A stretch of 64,000 nt of DNA from Mycobacterium sp. (lineage in GTDB: Bacteria > Actinomycetota > Actinomycetes > Mycobacteriales > Mycobacteriaceae), in NCBI RefSeq assembly GCF_002863225.1, contig NZ_PKEK01000049.1, positions 62,001 to 126,000 of the forward strand. Reading direction: 5' to 3'. Within the stretch, counting starts at the first letter, position 1, and every line of letters begins with the position of its first letter. Below are positions 19,756 through 29,129 of the stretch, piece after piece. The translations under genes and the position numbers were made by a program. The notes under the pieces are model-generated. The model searched no databases, had not been told where the DNA came from, and saw nothing but the letters and a program-made list of their open reading frames with translations.

Positions 19756-21192
19756 GTGTCCGAAAAAACGGCCGACGACATCATCAAACTGGCCAAGGAC
19801 GAGCACGTCGAGTTCGTCGACGTCCGGTTCTGTGACCTGCCAGGCATCATGCAGCACTTCACAATTCCGATCTCGTTCTTCGATGAGAGCGTGTTCGAGG
19901 AAGGCCTGGCATTCGACGGCTCCTCGATTCGTGGATTCCAGTCCATCCACGAGTCCGACATGCTGCTCCTCCCCGACACCGGCACGGCACACATCGACCT
20001 GTTCACCCGGGCCAAGACGCTGAACCTGAACTTCTTCGTGCACGACCCGTTCACCCTCGAGCCGTACTCGCGTGACCCGCGCAACGTCGCGCGCAAGGCG
20101 GAGAACTACCTGAAGAGCACCGGCATCGCCGACACCGCGTACTTCGGCGCCGAGGCCGAGTTCTACATCTTCGACTCGGTCAGCTTCGACTCGAAGATCA
20201 ACGGCACGTTCTACGAGGTCGACGCGATCTCCGGCGTGTGGAACACCGGCGCGGCCACCGAGCTCGACGGCAGCCCGAACCGCGGCTACAAAGTCCGCCA
20301 AAAGGGTGGCTACTTCCCCGTCGCTCCCGTCGACCACTACGTCGACCTGCGCGCCAGGATGCTGCAGAACCTGATCACCGCGGGTTTCAGCCTGGAGAAG
20401 GGCCACCATGAGGTGGGCACCGGTGGCCAGGCCGAGATCAACTACAAGTTCAACACGCTGCTGCACGCGGCCGACGACATGCAGCTGTACAAGTACATCG
20501 TCAAGCAGACCGCGTGGCAGGAGGGCAAGACTGTCACGTTCATGCCCAAGCCGCTGTTCGGTGACAACGGCTCGGGTATGCACACCCACCAGTCGCTGTG
20601 GAAAGACGGCAACCCGTTGATGTACGACGAGACCGGCTACGCCGGGCTGTCGGACACCGCCCGCCATTACATCGGCGGCCTGCTGCACCACGCGCCGTCG
20701 CTGCTGGCGTTCACCAACCCGACGGTGAACTCCTACAAGCGTCTGGTTCCCGGGTTCGAGGCCCCGATCAACCTGGTGTACAGCCAGCGCAACCGCTCTG
20801 CGGCCGTGCGTATCCCGATCACCGGCACCAACCCGAAGGCCAAGCGCCTCGAGTTCCGCGCACCGGACAGCTCGGGTAACCCGTACCTGGCGTTCGCGGC
20901 GATGCTGATGGCCGGCCTGGACGGAATCAAGAACAAGATCGAGCCGCAGACGCCGGTCGACAAGGACCTCTACGAGTTGCCGCCGGAGGAAGCTGCGAAC
21001 ATCCCGCAGGCTCCCACCCAGCTGTCGGCTGTGATCGACCGCTTGGAGGACGACCACGAATACCTCACCGAGGGAGGCGTTTTCACGCCCGACTTGATCG
21101 AGACGTGGATCAGCTACAAGCGCGAGAACGAGATCCTGCCAGTGCAGATCCGACCGCACCCGTACGAATTCGCTCTCTACTACGACGTCTAG
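19756..21192 (+). CDS. glnA1: Glutamine synthetase type I-beta
   Basis: Enzyme of 478 residues that condenses glutamate and ammonia with ATP; the main assimilatory, also exported, GS of mycobacteria. Signatures include FDGSSIRGF, the ATP-binding [16 protein letters not shown] and the adenylylation loop with Tyr406 in [10 protein letters not shown], the target of GlnE encoded at 26-29 kb. GTG at 19756 follows AAGGAG by nine bases and gives exactly the family length; the in-frame ATG at 19702 would lie across GlnR box 2's promoter-proximal region. A strong terminator follows. Confidence 0.97.
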   Translation: MSEKTADDIIKLAKDEHVEFVDVRFCDLPGIMQHFTIPISFFDESVFEEGLAFDGSSIRGFQSIHESDMLLLPDTGTAHIDLFTRAKTLNLNFFVHDPFTLEPYSRDPRNVARKAENYLKSTGIADTAYFGAEAEFYIFDSVSFDSKINGTFYEVDAISGVWNTGAATELDGSPNRGYKVRQKGGYFPVAPVDHYVDLRARMLQNLITAGFSLEKGHHEVGTGGQAEINYKFNTLLHAADDMQLYKYIVKQTAWQEGKTVTFMPKPLFGDNGSGMHTHQSLWKDGNPLMYDETGYAGLSDTARHYIGGLLHHAPSLLAFTNPTVNSYKRLVPGFEAPINLVYSQRNRSAAVRIPITGTNPKAKRLEFRAPDSSGNPYLAFAAMLMAGLDGIKNKIEPQTPVDKDLYELPPEEAANIPQAPTQLSAVIDRLEDDHEYLTEGGVFTPDLIETWISYKRENEILPVQIRPHPYEFALYYDV

Positions 21193-21206
21193 ATCAACCT
21201 CGACAG

Positions 21207-21243
21207 AAGGCGCGGGCGCTCACTCGAGCGTCCGCGCCTTTTG
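21207..21243 (+). terminator. Intrinsic terminator of glnA1
   Basis: AAGGCGCGGGCGCT pairs with AGCGTCCGCGCCTT over 14 positions (one G-U) around a CACTCG loop, followed by TTTTG. It starts 15 bases after the glnA1 stop. Confidence 0.85.
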
Positions 21244-21397
21244 CGTTGCCCCCCGGTGCCAGGCCGCGATCAGCGCAGCCTGTCGCGAAGCTCCATCCGG
21301 CACCGACACACACTCCCGACCGGAGGGCCGCGCGCGGCTGGGACCGAAAGCGCTGCACCACAGCGCTCGGGGCCCGAGCCTGTCGCTTCCGACTTTC

Positions 21398-21438
21398 TTG
21401 ACCGGGTATCGTCAGCGGTGCTAAGCAGGTGCTCAGCA
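21398..21438 (+). promoter_or_regulatory. Predicted promoter and overlapping operator of the aldehyde dehydrogenase gene
   Basis: TTGACC (21398-21403) and TAAGCA (21422-21427) are spaced 18 bases apart. The -10 lies inside an imperfect palindrome TGCTAAGCA-GG-TGCTCAGCA (21419-21438, one mismatched pair), as expected for a TetR-like repressor site. The regulator is not encoded next to it. Confidence 0.4.
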
Positions 21439-21466
21439 TTCGACGTGCACGGTTGGAAGGGATCAG

Positions 21467-22921
21467 ATGGCGCTGCAGACAGTTTTGGACGACATCCGTA
21501 AGCGGCCCGGCTCGGGTGACGTGATCGCCGTCATCAACCCCGCCACCGAAGAGACCATCACCGAATTCACCGACTGCGGCGAAGCTGCGGTCAACGAAGC
21601 GGTCGCACGGGCGAAGGCCAGCTTCGAGTCCGGCGTCTGGTCCCAACTGCCCGGCCGTGAGCGGGCCAAGGTGCTGTGGAAGATCGCCGACCTGATCGAC
21701 GAGCACGCCGACGAATTCGCCCAACTCGACTCGTTGAACACCGGCATGCCGCTGCTGCAGGCCACCCTTCAGATGTCGACATGCGCGGAATTCTTCCGGT
21801 ACTACGCGGGCTGGTGTTCGAAGCTCAACGGCGTCGCCTACGACGTGCGGACCGACGGCATTGCGACCGATGCCTACGTCAACATGCACGCCTACACCCT
21901 CAAAGAGCCCTACGGGGTGGTCGGCCTGATCTTCCCGTGGAACGGCCCGATCTTCAACGCCAGCGCCAAGCTCGCCCCCGCGCTGGCCGCCGGCTGCAGC
22001 CTGCTCGTCAAACCGGCCGAGGAGACGCCCCTTTCGGCTCTGCTGCTGGACCGGCTGATCCATCAGGCCGGGGTCCCCGAGGGCGTCGTGAATCTGCTGA
22101 CCGGCTACGGCCACACCGCGGGCGCCGCGATCACCGCGCACCCGGACGTCGAGAAGGTCGCCTTCACCGGCTCGACCGAGGTCGGCAAAGAGATCGTGCG
22201 CGCATCAGCCGACAACCTCAAGAAGGTCACTCTCGAACTCGGTGGCAAGTCGCCAGTGCTGATCTTCGACGACGCCGACATGGACAAGACCATCCTGATG
22301 GCGTCGCTGGGCATCTTCGTGCACTCCGGTCAGGGCTGTGTGTGCGGATCGCGGATCTTCGCCCAACGCGGCGTGTATGACCGTGTCGTGGAGGGCATCT
22401 CGATGATGGCCAACACGTTCAAGCTGGGCGGCCCCAGCGAGGAGGGCTGCGTCAGCGGGCCGCTGATCAGCCAGAAGCAGCTGACCCGCGTCATGGGGTT
22501 CATCGACGAGGGTAAGACCGAGGGTGTCGAGGTGGTCACCGGTGGCCACCGCCTGGACCGCAAGGGTTACTTCGTCCACCCGACCGTCCTGACCAACGTC
22601 GACACCTCGATGCGGCTCTACCGGCAGGAGATCTTCGGCCCGGTGGTGAGCATCCTGCCGTTCGACGACGAAGACGAGGCCATCGCGCTGGCCAACGACA
22701 CCACCTACGGGCTGGCGGCCACCGCCTACACCGAGAACCTCGGCCGCGCGCACCGGCTCGTCCGGCGCATGCAGGCCGGCAGCGTACAGGTCAACTGCCA
22801 GTTGGTCTTTGACCATGACGTGCCGTTCGGCGGCCACAAGCAGTCCGGGTGGGGCCACGAGTTCGGCAAAGAGGGCATCGACATGTACATGAAGACGAAG
22901 TCGGTCTGGATGCAGCTCTAG
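21467..22921 (+). CDS. Aldehyde dehydrogenase family protein
   Basis: NAD(P)-dependent aldehyde dehydrogenase of 484 residues. Catalytic Cys291 in HSGQGCVCGSR, general base Glu257 in LELGGKSP and Asn160 in FPWNGP are all in place, as is the GSTEVGKE cofactor loop. The overall length and motifs fit the betaine/phenylacetaldehyde dehydrogenase-like group, but the substrate cannot be read from the sequence. It lies between glnA1 and a DoxX gene 16 bases downstream. I recall no such gene here in M. tuberculosis. It probably works with the neighbouring epoxide hydrolase, LLM oxidoreductase and thioesterase in a catabolic set. Confidence 0.9.
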   Translation: MALQTVLDDIRKRPGSGDVIAVINPATEETITEFTDCGEAAVNEAVARAKASFESGVWSQLPGRERAKVLWKIADLIDEHADEFAQLDSLNTGMPLLQATLQMSTCAEFFRYYAGWCSKLNGVAYDVRTDGIATDAYVNMHAYTLKEPYGVVGLIFPWNGPIFNASAKLAPALAAGCSLLVKPAEETPLSALLLDRLIHQAGVPEGVVNLLTGYGHTAGAAITAHPDVEKVAFTGSTEVGKEIVRASADNLKKVTLELGGKSPVLIFDDADMDKTILMASLGIFVHSGQGCVCGSRIFAQRGVYDRVVEGISMMANTFKLGGPSEEGCVSGPLISQKQLTRVMGFIDEGKTEGVEVVTGGHRLDRKGYFVHPTVLTNVDTSMRLYRQEIFGPVVSILPFDDEDEAIALANDTTYGLAATAYTENLGRAHRLVRRMQAGSVQVNCQLVFDHDVPFGGHKQSGWGHEFGKEGIDMYMKTKSVWMQL

Positions 22922-22937
22922 GAAGTATCGTCTGCGC

Positions 22938-23354
22938 ATGGCGCAAAATGTCGAGGCCCGGCTGACCTCATACCTGCCGATCGCCTTGTCCGTGTTTCGG
23001 GTGATCTTCGGACTGCTGTCCCTCTGCCACGGCTTGTCCGGGGTGATCGGCTGGCCGGCCGCGGGTCATGTTGCGTCGGTTGGCGAGTGGCCCGGCTTCT
23101 ACGCCGCCTGGATCGAACTCATCACCGGCGCACTGATCACGCTCGGACTGTTCACCCGGCCCGCGGCGTTCCTGGCGTCCGGGGAAATGGCGTTCGCCTA
23201 CTTCAGCGTCCACTTTCCGGAGGGCTTCTTCCCGATCAACAACCAGGGCGAGGAGTCGGTGATGTACTGCTTCGCGTTCCTCCTGCTGGTGTTCGCCGGC
23301 GGCGGTCCCTATGCCCTCGAGGAGGCACGGCGGCGAGGCAGATTGCGGCGCTGA
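22938..23354 (+). CDS. DoxX-family membrane protein
   Basis: Protein of 138 residues with four membrane segments (about 14-34, 55-75, 78-95, 108-126). The family stretch RVIFGLLSLCHGLSGVIGW and the HFPEGFFPINNQGEESVMYCFAFLLLVF block identify it as DoxX/YphA-like. Members are thought to support redox enzymes at the membrane. It is 16 bases downstream of the aldehyde dehydrogenase, so one transcript is likely. It ends three bases from the convergent epoxide hydrolase gene. Confidence 0.85.
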   Translation: MAQNVEARLTSYLPIALSVFRVIFGLLSLCHGLSGVIGWPAAGHVASVGEWPGFYAAWIELITGALITLGLFTRPAAFLASGEMAFAYFSVHFPEGFFPINNQGEESVMYCFAFLLLVFAGGGPYALEEARRRGRLRR

Positions 23355-23357
23355 GGG

Positions 23358-24494
23358 TTAACGCACCGTCGCGAAGAACGCCCGGACGTCGTCGACGAAC
23401 AACTCCGGCTGCTCGAAGGCCGCGAAGTGCCCACCGCGTGGCATCGTCGTCCAGCGGGTGATGTTGTACGCCGCCTCGCACCAGGCTCGCGGGGTGCGCA
23501 GGATCTCCTTCGGGAATGACGCCACGCCGGTGGGCAATTCGACCCGTCCGTCGCTGACGAACCGGTTGAAGCTCTCCCAGTACAGCCGGGCCGACGAGGC
23601 GCCGCTTCCGGTGACCCAGTACATCATCACGTTGTCGAGCAATTCGTCACGGCTGAAGACCTTTTCGGGATGGCCGTCGCAATCCGCCCACGCCCAGAAC
23701 TTCTCGACGACCCACGCCAGCTGGCCCACCGGCGAATCCACCAGCCCGTAGCCCAGCGTCTGCGGCCGGGTGGATTGCTGCTTGGAGTAACCGGTCCCCC
23801 ATTTGCGGTGCTCGACGTACGCGGCGAGCGCCTTCTGGTCGTCTTCGGAGTAGTCGTCCGATCCGGCCGCGGGTTTCGCGATGGGCATGTTCAGGTGAAT
23901 GCCCGCACACCGGCCGCCGTTGCGGCCGATCTGCGTGGTGACCGCCGCACCCCAGTCGCCACCCTGGGCGCCGTAACGGTCGTAGCCGAGCCGTTCGACC
24001 AACGTCTCCCATGTCGCGGCGATCTTTTCCACGCCCCAGCCGGTCCCCGTCGGCTTGCCGGAGAACCCGTAACCGGGCAGCGACGGGCAGATCACGTGGA
24101 AAGCGTCCTCGGCGCGGCCTGACGGCGGATTGACCAGGGGCTCGATCACCTTGTGGAACTCCACCACCGAACCCGGCCAGCCGTGCGTCAACACCAGTGG
24201 CAGTGCGTCGTCGTGCGCTGACCGCTGATGGATGAAATGGAAGTCCAGACCGTCGATTTCGGTGAGGTACTGGTCGAACTTGTTCAGGGCCGCTTCGCGT
24301 GGGCGCCAGTCGTAACCGTCGGCCCAGTAGTCGGCCAACTCACGGGTGTAGGCGAGCGGGATGCCCTGCGTCCAGTCGTCGACGGTCTCGGACTCCGGCC
24401 AGCGGGTGCGCGCCAGGCGCTCGTGCAAGTCGTCGAGAACGGCGGCGGGGACATCGATGCGATACGGCCTGATTTCCGACATAGCCTTCATCAT
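23358..24494 (-). CDS. Epoxide hydrolase, alpha/beta-hydrolase with EHN domain
   Basis: Protein of 378 residues. Residues about 7-115 are the N-terminal EHN domain of microsomal-type epoxide hydrolases, and the alpha/beta-hydrolase core follows. The oxyanion-hole motif is THGWPGSV, and the nucleophile is Asp180 in QGGDWGAA. A C-terminal His in PRGGHFAAFEQPE completes the triad. Three in-frame ATGs occur within the first five codons; the one at 24482 (MSEIRPYRI) may be the true start. It is last in a minus-strand operon after the LLM oxidoreductase, with a 12-base gap. Confidence 0.9.
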   Translation of the reverse strand: MMKAMSEIRPYRIDVPAAVLDDLHERLARTRWPESETVDDWTQGIPLAYTRELADYWADGYDWRPREAALNKFDQYLTEIDGLDFHFIHQRSAHDDALPLVLTHGWPGSVVEFHKVIEPLVNPPSGRAEDAFHVICPSLPGYGFSGKPTGTGWGVEKIAATWETLVERLGYDRYGAQGGDWGAAVTTQIGRNGGRCAGIHLNMPIAKPAAGSDDYSEDDQKALAAYVEHRKWGTGYSKQQSTRPQTLGYGLVDSPVGQLAWVVEKFWAWADCDGHPEKVFSRDELLDNVMMYWVTGSGASSARLYWESFNRFVSDGRVELPTGVASFPKEILRTPRAWCEAAYNITRWTTMPRGGHFAAFEQPELFVDDVRAFFATVR

Positions 24495-24506
24495 GCAGGC
24501 CGACGT

Positions 24507-25367
24507 TCAAGCGTCGAGGGCGAGGTCCTTGCGGAACCTCCTCATGCCGTCGATCTTCTGCGTCAGCGTGGCATCCGGCCCGGAGTAGAACATCCACGGC
24601 ATGGTCAGGATCCCACTGATGCCGGCGTCTTCCGCCCGGTGGTAGTGGGCGGTCGTGAAGGCGTCGGTCAGCGGCGTCAGGATGGTAAAATCGTCCATCC
24701 CCAAGTTGTTTTCGGCCCGCAACTGACGAATTCGGTTCGCCGCCCCGATGGCCTGCTCGGTGTCGATCAGGTCGCCGATCCAGCCGTCGTAGCGGGCTGC
24801 GCGGCGCAGCGCGATGTCGCTGAGCCCGCCGACGTAGATCGGGATTCGCGGTGGTGTGGGCTGCATTTCCAGCCGTGGCGTCTGATAGAACTCGCCGTCG
24901 AATTCCGTCCAGTCCGGCGACCACAATGTCCGCATCAGATCCAGCATCTCGTCGGTGCGTTTGCCCCGCTTCGCGAAGGGCTGCTCCATCAGGTCGAACT
25001 CTTCTTCACACCAGCCGACGCCGATGCCCAACTCGACCCGTCCGTCAGCCAGATATGCCGCGGTGCCAATGGATTTGGCCACCGAGTATGGATTGCGCAT
25101 CGCCGGGATGTAGACGGTGGTTACGAATCGCAGCTGAGTCGTGACCTGGGCGAGCGCGCCGACCAGCACCCACGGGTCGGGCCACTCGGTGAACGGTTGC
25201 CAGCGCCGCCGGCCGTCTTTGGTGTAGGGGTACGGGGTGTTCAACGTCTCCAGGTTGACGATGTGGTCGGGGATCGCCATGCCGTCGTAGCCGAGATCGT
25301 CGGCCACCTTCGCGATCTCGACGATCTCCTTGGTGTCCAGGAACGCGCTGCTGACGTAGAACTTCAT
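24507..25367 (-). CDS. LLM-class F420-dependent oxidoreductase
   Basis: Luciferase-like TIM-barrel enzyme of 286 residues. Family features are MKFYVSSAFLDTKEIVEIAKVADDLGYDGMAIPDHI, the LRFVTTVYIPAMRNPYSVAKSIGTA segment and VELGIGVGWCEEEFDLM, which binds the deazaflavin. F420 rather than FMN use is inferred from the mycobacterial setting. ATG at 25367 overlaps the stop of the upstream thioesterase gene in an ATGA, favouring it over a start six codons upstream. Substrate unknown; the operon suggests action on a hydrophobic or CoA-linked compound. Confidence 0.9.
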   Translation of the reverse strand: MKFYVSSAFLDTKEIVEIAKVADDLGYDGMAIPDHIVNLETLNTPYPYTKDGRRRWQPFTEWPDPWVLVGALAQVTTQLRFVTTVYIPAMRNPYSVAKSIGTAAYLADGRVELGIGVGWCEEEFDLMEQPFAKRGKRTDEMLDLMRTLWSPDWTEFDGEFYQTPRLEMQPTPPRIPIYVGGLSDIALRRAARYDGWIGDLIDTEQAIGAANRIRQLRAENNLGMDDFTILTPLTDAFTTAHYHRAEDAGISGILTMPWMFYSGPDATLTQKIDGMRRFRKDLALDA

Positions 25368-26002
25368 TCGGCGGCCCGCGCCCACGCCGGGGTGATGAAA
25401 ATCCCCTCGGCCTCCACTGTGACCCCTTCGGAGTCCGAAAGATTGCCGGAGACAAAGGTTTTGATGCCCTCGCTGCGTTCGACGGCGGCATCGGCGCGCA
25501 GCCTGCCCAGTGGGGTTCCCCGTACGAATCGCAGCGTGAGGGTGCCGGTGAACAGCGGTTTGGTCAGACCCGCGCTGGCGGCCTCACCGAGCACGTGGTC
25601 GAGCACCAGCGCGCACACCCCGCCGTGCACCCAACCGGGTGGTCCTTCGTAGGCCGTGCTGAGGGTGAACTCGCTCCAACAGGACAAGGCGTCGTCGCTG
25701 CGCTGGACGGTCAGCGGAGGCGCGATCGCGTTGCGCAGGCCGATCACCGCGTTGCCCCACACCACCGGGCGTCCCCCGACCGCGTACCGCACCACCTGCG
25801 TCTCGTCGCGTTGTCTGCTGCGCAGCACGTCGGTCGCCGACCGGATCGCGGTCCGCGCCGACTCGATGGCATCCGGCTCGATCTCGGTGCGCAGCACGGC
25901 CTGGATCAGGTCGCGGACATCGTCGGTCAGCGGCCTGTAGAGCGCAGCGAGCCGGTCATGTTCTTCGGCGCTCATCGCCTGGTAAGGGATCTTCGCGTCC
26001 AA
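25364..26002 (-). CDS. PaaI-type hotdog thioesterase
   Basis: Protein of 212 residues. An N-terminal helical part (about 1-95) precedes a hotdog thioesterase domain with the PPGWVHGGVCALVLDHVLGEAA motif; the HGG turn and the Asp in the following helix are the usual active-site positions. The expected substrate is an acyl-CoA. The start is TTG at 26002, with an alternative ATG at 25975 (MSAEEHDRL). It heads the operon thioesterase, LLM oxidoreductase, epoxide hydrolase, downstream of glnE by 96 bases. Confidence 0.83.
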   Translation of the reverse strand: MDAKIPYQAMSAEEHDRLAALYRPLTDDVRDLIQAVLRTEIEPDAIESARTAIRSATDVLRSRQRDETQVVRYAVGGRPVVWGNAVIGLRNAIAPPLTVQRSDDALSCWSEFTLSTAYEGPPGWVHGGVCALVLDHVLGEAASAGLTKPLFTGTLTLRFVRGTPLGRLRADAAVERSEGIKTFVSGNLSDSEGVTVEAEGIFITPAWARAAE

Positions 26003-26098
26003 CCCCGCCTCCTGACCTCAGTGGCGGGCCTCGTCGGCAGCCGACCGTTATGTCTTTACTAACACCGTGGCATTCGACGTCCCGCTACCGGGGCGGAC

Positions 26099-29071
26099 TC
26101 ACTCGTCAAAGACTTTGTGCACGACAGCTTTTGCGCGCCGGGTGATGCGAAGGTAGTTGTCCAGGAATTCGCCGCCGTCGCCGTTCTTGGCCCAGCCCGC
26201 GGCCACCGCGACCGTGTTGAGCAGGCGCCCGGGCCCGGGCAGCTGGTCGGTGGGCTTGCCGCGAACCAGCACCAGCGCGTTGCGGGCCCGGGTCGCGGTC
26301 AGCCAGGCGTCGCGCAGCAGGTCGGCGTCCTCGGTGCTGATCAGCCCGGCATCTGCGGCGGCGTCCAGACTCGCCAGCGTCGAGGTGTTGTGCAGCGACT
26401 GGAACTCGCTGGCGTAGCGCAGCTGCAGCAGCTGCACGGTCCACTCGATGTCGGCCAGACCGCCGCGCCCCAACTTGGTGTGTGTCTTCGGGTCCGCGCC
26501 GCGCGGCAGTCGCTCGGAGTCGACGCGTGCCTTCATCCGCCGGATTTCGTGGACGGTCTCGTTGGACACCCCGCCGGCGGGGTAGCGCGTCTTGTCCGCC
26601 ATGTGCAGGAACCGCCGGCCCAGCTCCGCGTCACCGGCGACCGCGTCCGCGCGCAGCAGCGCCTGGATCTCCCACGACTGCGCCCACTGCTCGTAGTAGG
26701 CCGCATACGACGCGAGCGTGCGGACCAGCGGGCCGCTGCGTCCCTCGGGGCGCAGGTTGGCGTCGACCTCCAGCGGTGGGTCGGCACTGGGAGTTCCCAG
26801 CAGCGCGCGGATCTGCTCGGCCACCGTCACCGACCACTTCACCGCGTTCGAATCCTGGACGCCAGCGGCCGGCTCGCAGACGAACAACACGTCCGCGTCG
26901 GATCCGTAACCGAGCTCGCGGCCGCCCAGCCGGCCCATCCCGATGACCGCGATCGCGGCGGGGGCCTCACCACTGTCGGGCAGGTTGGCTTTGATCACCG
27001 CGTCCAGGGAGGCCTGCAGCACCGCGACCCACACCGCGGTCAGCGCCGCGCACACGTCGGTGACGTCGAGCATGCCCAGCAGGTCGGCCGACGCAATGCG
27101 GGCCAACTCGCGGCGGCGCAGCGAACGCGCGATCGCGATCGCGCGCACCGGATCGCTCTGCCGCCCGGCCGAAGCCACCAGCGCACCGGCGACCGCGTCG
27201 GGATCGACGTCGAGCAGCTTGGGCCCGGATGGCCCGTCGCTGTAGTTCTGCACCACCTCCGGCGCGCGCATCAGCAGCTCCGGAACGTAGGCCGAGGTGC
27301 CCAGCACATGCATCAATCGCTTTGCCACCGAAGGCTTGTCACGCAACGTCGACAGATACCAGCGCTGCGAGACCATCACCTCACTGAGCCGGCGGTAGGC
27401 CAGCAGCCCGCCATCGGGGTCGGGGGTGTCGGACAGCCAGTCCAGCAGCCGCGGCAGCAACACCGACTGCACCCGTCCCCGGCGGCCGCTCTGATTGATC
27501 AACGCGGACAGGTGGGTCAGCGCGCTCTGCGGCGCCTCGTAGCCGAGTGCGGCCAGCTGGCGCTCCGCAGCTGCCGGGGTCATGCCCTGCGAGAACTCCA
27601 GGCCTTCTGGCGCAAGGGATTCCAGCAACGGCTGATAAAACAGCTTGGCGTGCAGCTTCGACACCCGCATGTGGTGCCGCTTGAGCTCGTCACGCAACAC
27701 CCCCAGCCGGTCGCGGCTGCCGTCGGGCCGCACATGGGCTGCCCGGGCGAGCCAGCGCAACGCCTCGTCGTCGTCCTGCGGCGGCAGCATGTGGGTGCGT
27801 TTGAGCCGCTGCAACTGCAGGCGGTGCTCGAGCAGCCGGAGGAATTCGTAGGAGGCGGTCAGATTCGCCGAGTCGTCGCGACCGACGTAGCCGCCGGCCC
27901 CCAGCGCGGCCAGCGCATCGACCGTCGACGCCACATGCAGCGACTCGTCGCTGCGGCCGTGCACGAGCTGCAGCAGCTGCACCGCGAATTCGACGTCGCG
28001 CAGCCCACCACTGCCCAGTTTGAGCTCGCGGGCGCGCACATCAGCGGGCACCAACTGTTCGACCCGCCGGCGCATCGCCTGGACTTCCCGCACGAAATCC
28101 TCACGCTCGCAGGCGTTCCACACCATCGGCATCAGCGAGTCGATGTACTGCTTACCCAGCTCGGCATCGCCGGCGGCCGGGCGCGCCTTGAGCAGCGCCT
28201 GGAATTCCCAGGTCTTGGCCCACTGCTGGTAGTACGCGATGTGCGACTCGAGGGTGCGGACCAATTCACCGTGGCGACCTTCCGGACGCAGCCCGGCGTC
28301 CACCTGGAAGAAGGCCTCCGAGGCCAGCCGCATCAGCTCCCCGGCGATGCGCGCCGACACCGGATCGACCGCCTCGGCGACGAAGATGACGTCGACATCG
28401 CTGACGTAATTCAGTTCGCGCGCACCGCATTTGCCCATCGCGATGATCGCCAGCCGCGGGGCCGGCTCGTCACCGCAGACGGTGGCCTCCGCGACGGAGA
28501 GCGCCGCACCCAGTGCGGCGTCGGCGAGATCGGCCAGATGCGCGCCCACCTCGCGGAACTCCAGCACCGGCTCGTTTTCGACGACCGGCGCCAGGTCCAT
28601 CGCGGCCAGCACCAGTAGCCGGTTGCGGTACAACGCGCGCAGCCGCCACACCACCGACCCGGCGGCGGTCGGGGGCTCGGCCACACACTGGGCGAACTCA
28701 GCTCGCAACTTTTCCACCGACGGCAGCCGGACGTCGCCCTGCAACAAACGCCAGGCCTGCGGGTTGGCAACCAGATGATCGCCCAGCGCCAGCGACGACC
28801 CGAGCACGCCGAAAAGCCGTCCGCGCAGGCAACGATCGGCCAGCAGCGCCTCGTTGAGCTCTCCCCATTTGTCACCCAGCGCCTCGGCGAGCCGGACCGT
28901 CGCGGACAGCGCCGCGTCGGCGTCGGGCGCCCGCGACAAGGACCACAGCACTTCGACGCGCTCTTCGGTATTCCAGCCCAGCTGAGCCAGATTGGCGCTG
29001 GCGCGGCCGTCGACCAACCCGAGGCGGCCGAGGCCGGGCACCTTCGACCGTGCCGTCACTGGTTGGTTCAC
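26099..29071 (-). CDS. glnE: Bifunctional glutamine synthetase adenylyltransferase/deadenylylase
   Basis: Protein of 990 residues that adds AMP to, and removes it from, the regulatory Tyr of GlnA1, tuning it to nitrogen status. Two nucleotidyltransferase domains are visible, each followed by a helical domain. The first has [16 protein letters not shown] and the second [16 protein letters not shown]; both keep the DxD metal pair. The linker holds [20 protein letters not shown]. The GTG at 29071 gives the expected length. It is downstream of glnA2 by 58 bases on the same strand, so the two may be co-transcribed. Confidence 0.97.
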   Translation of the reverse strand: MNQPVTARSKVPGLGRLGLVDGRASANLAQLGWNTEERVEVLWSLSRAPDADAALSATVRLAEALGDKWGELNEALLADRCLRGRLFGVLGSSLALGDHLVANPQAWRLLQGDVRLPSVEKLRAEFAQCVAEPPTAAGSVVWRLRALYRNRLLVLAAMDLAPVVENEPVLEFREVGAHLADLADAALGAALSVAEATVCGDEPAPRLAIIAMGKCGARELNYVSDVDVIFVAEAVDPVSARIAGELMRLASEAFFQVDAGLRPEGRHGELVRTLESHIAYYQQWAKTWEFQALLKARPAAGDAELGKQYIDSLMPMVWNACEREDFVREVQAMRRRVEQLVPADVRARELKLGSGGLRDVEFAVQLLQLVHGRSDESLHVASTVDALAALGAGGYVGRDDSANLTASYEFLRLLEHRLQLQRLKRTHMLPPQDDDEALRWLARAAHVRPDGSRDRLGVLRDELKRHHMRVSKLHAKLFYQPLLESLAPEGLEFSQGMTPAAAERQLAALGYEAPQSALTHLSALINQSGRRGRVQSVLLPRLLDWLSDTPDPDGGLLAYRRLSEVMVSQRWYLSTLRDKPSVAKRLMHVLGTSAYVPELLMRAPEVVQNYSDGPSGPKLLDVDPDAVAGALVASAGRQSDPVRAIAIARSLRRRELARIASADLLGMLDVTDVCAALTAVWVAVLQASLDAVIKANLPDSGEAPAAIAVIGMGRLGGRELGYGSDADVLFVCEPAAGVQDSNAVKWSVTVAEQIRALLGTPSADPPLEVDANLRPEGRSGPLVRTLASYAAYYEQWAQSWEIQALLRADAVAGDAELGRRFLHMADKTRYPAGGVSNETVHEIRRMKARVDSERLPRGADPKTHTKLGRGGLADIEWTVQLLQLRYASEFQSLHNTSTLASLDAAADAGLISTEDADLLRDAWLTATRARNALVLVRGKPTDQLPGPGRLLNTVAVAAGWAKNGDGGEFLDNYLRITRRAKAVVHKVFDE

Positions 29072-29129
29072 GTCCTCGACGGTAGCGCAGATGGCTTTAG
29101 ATCTGGATGCGTCCTAATCACCGCCACGG

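Noticed and set aside
26117..28618. 833-codon open frame antisense to glnE
   Set aside because: Shadow of glnE caused by G+C bias; composition rich in Gln, Arg and His, no recognisable domain, no ribosome site.
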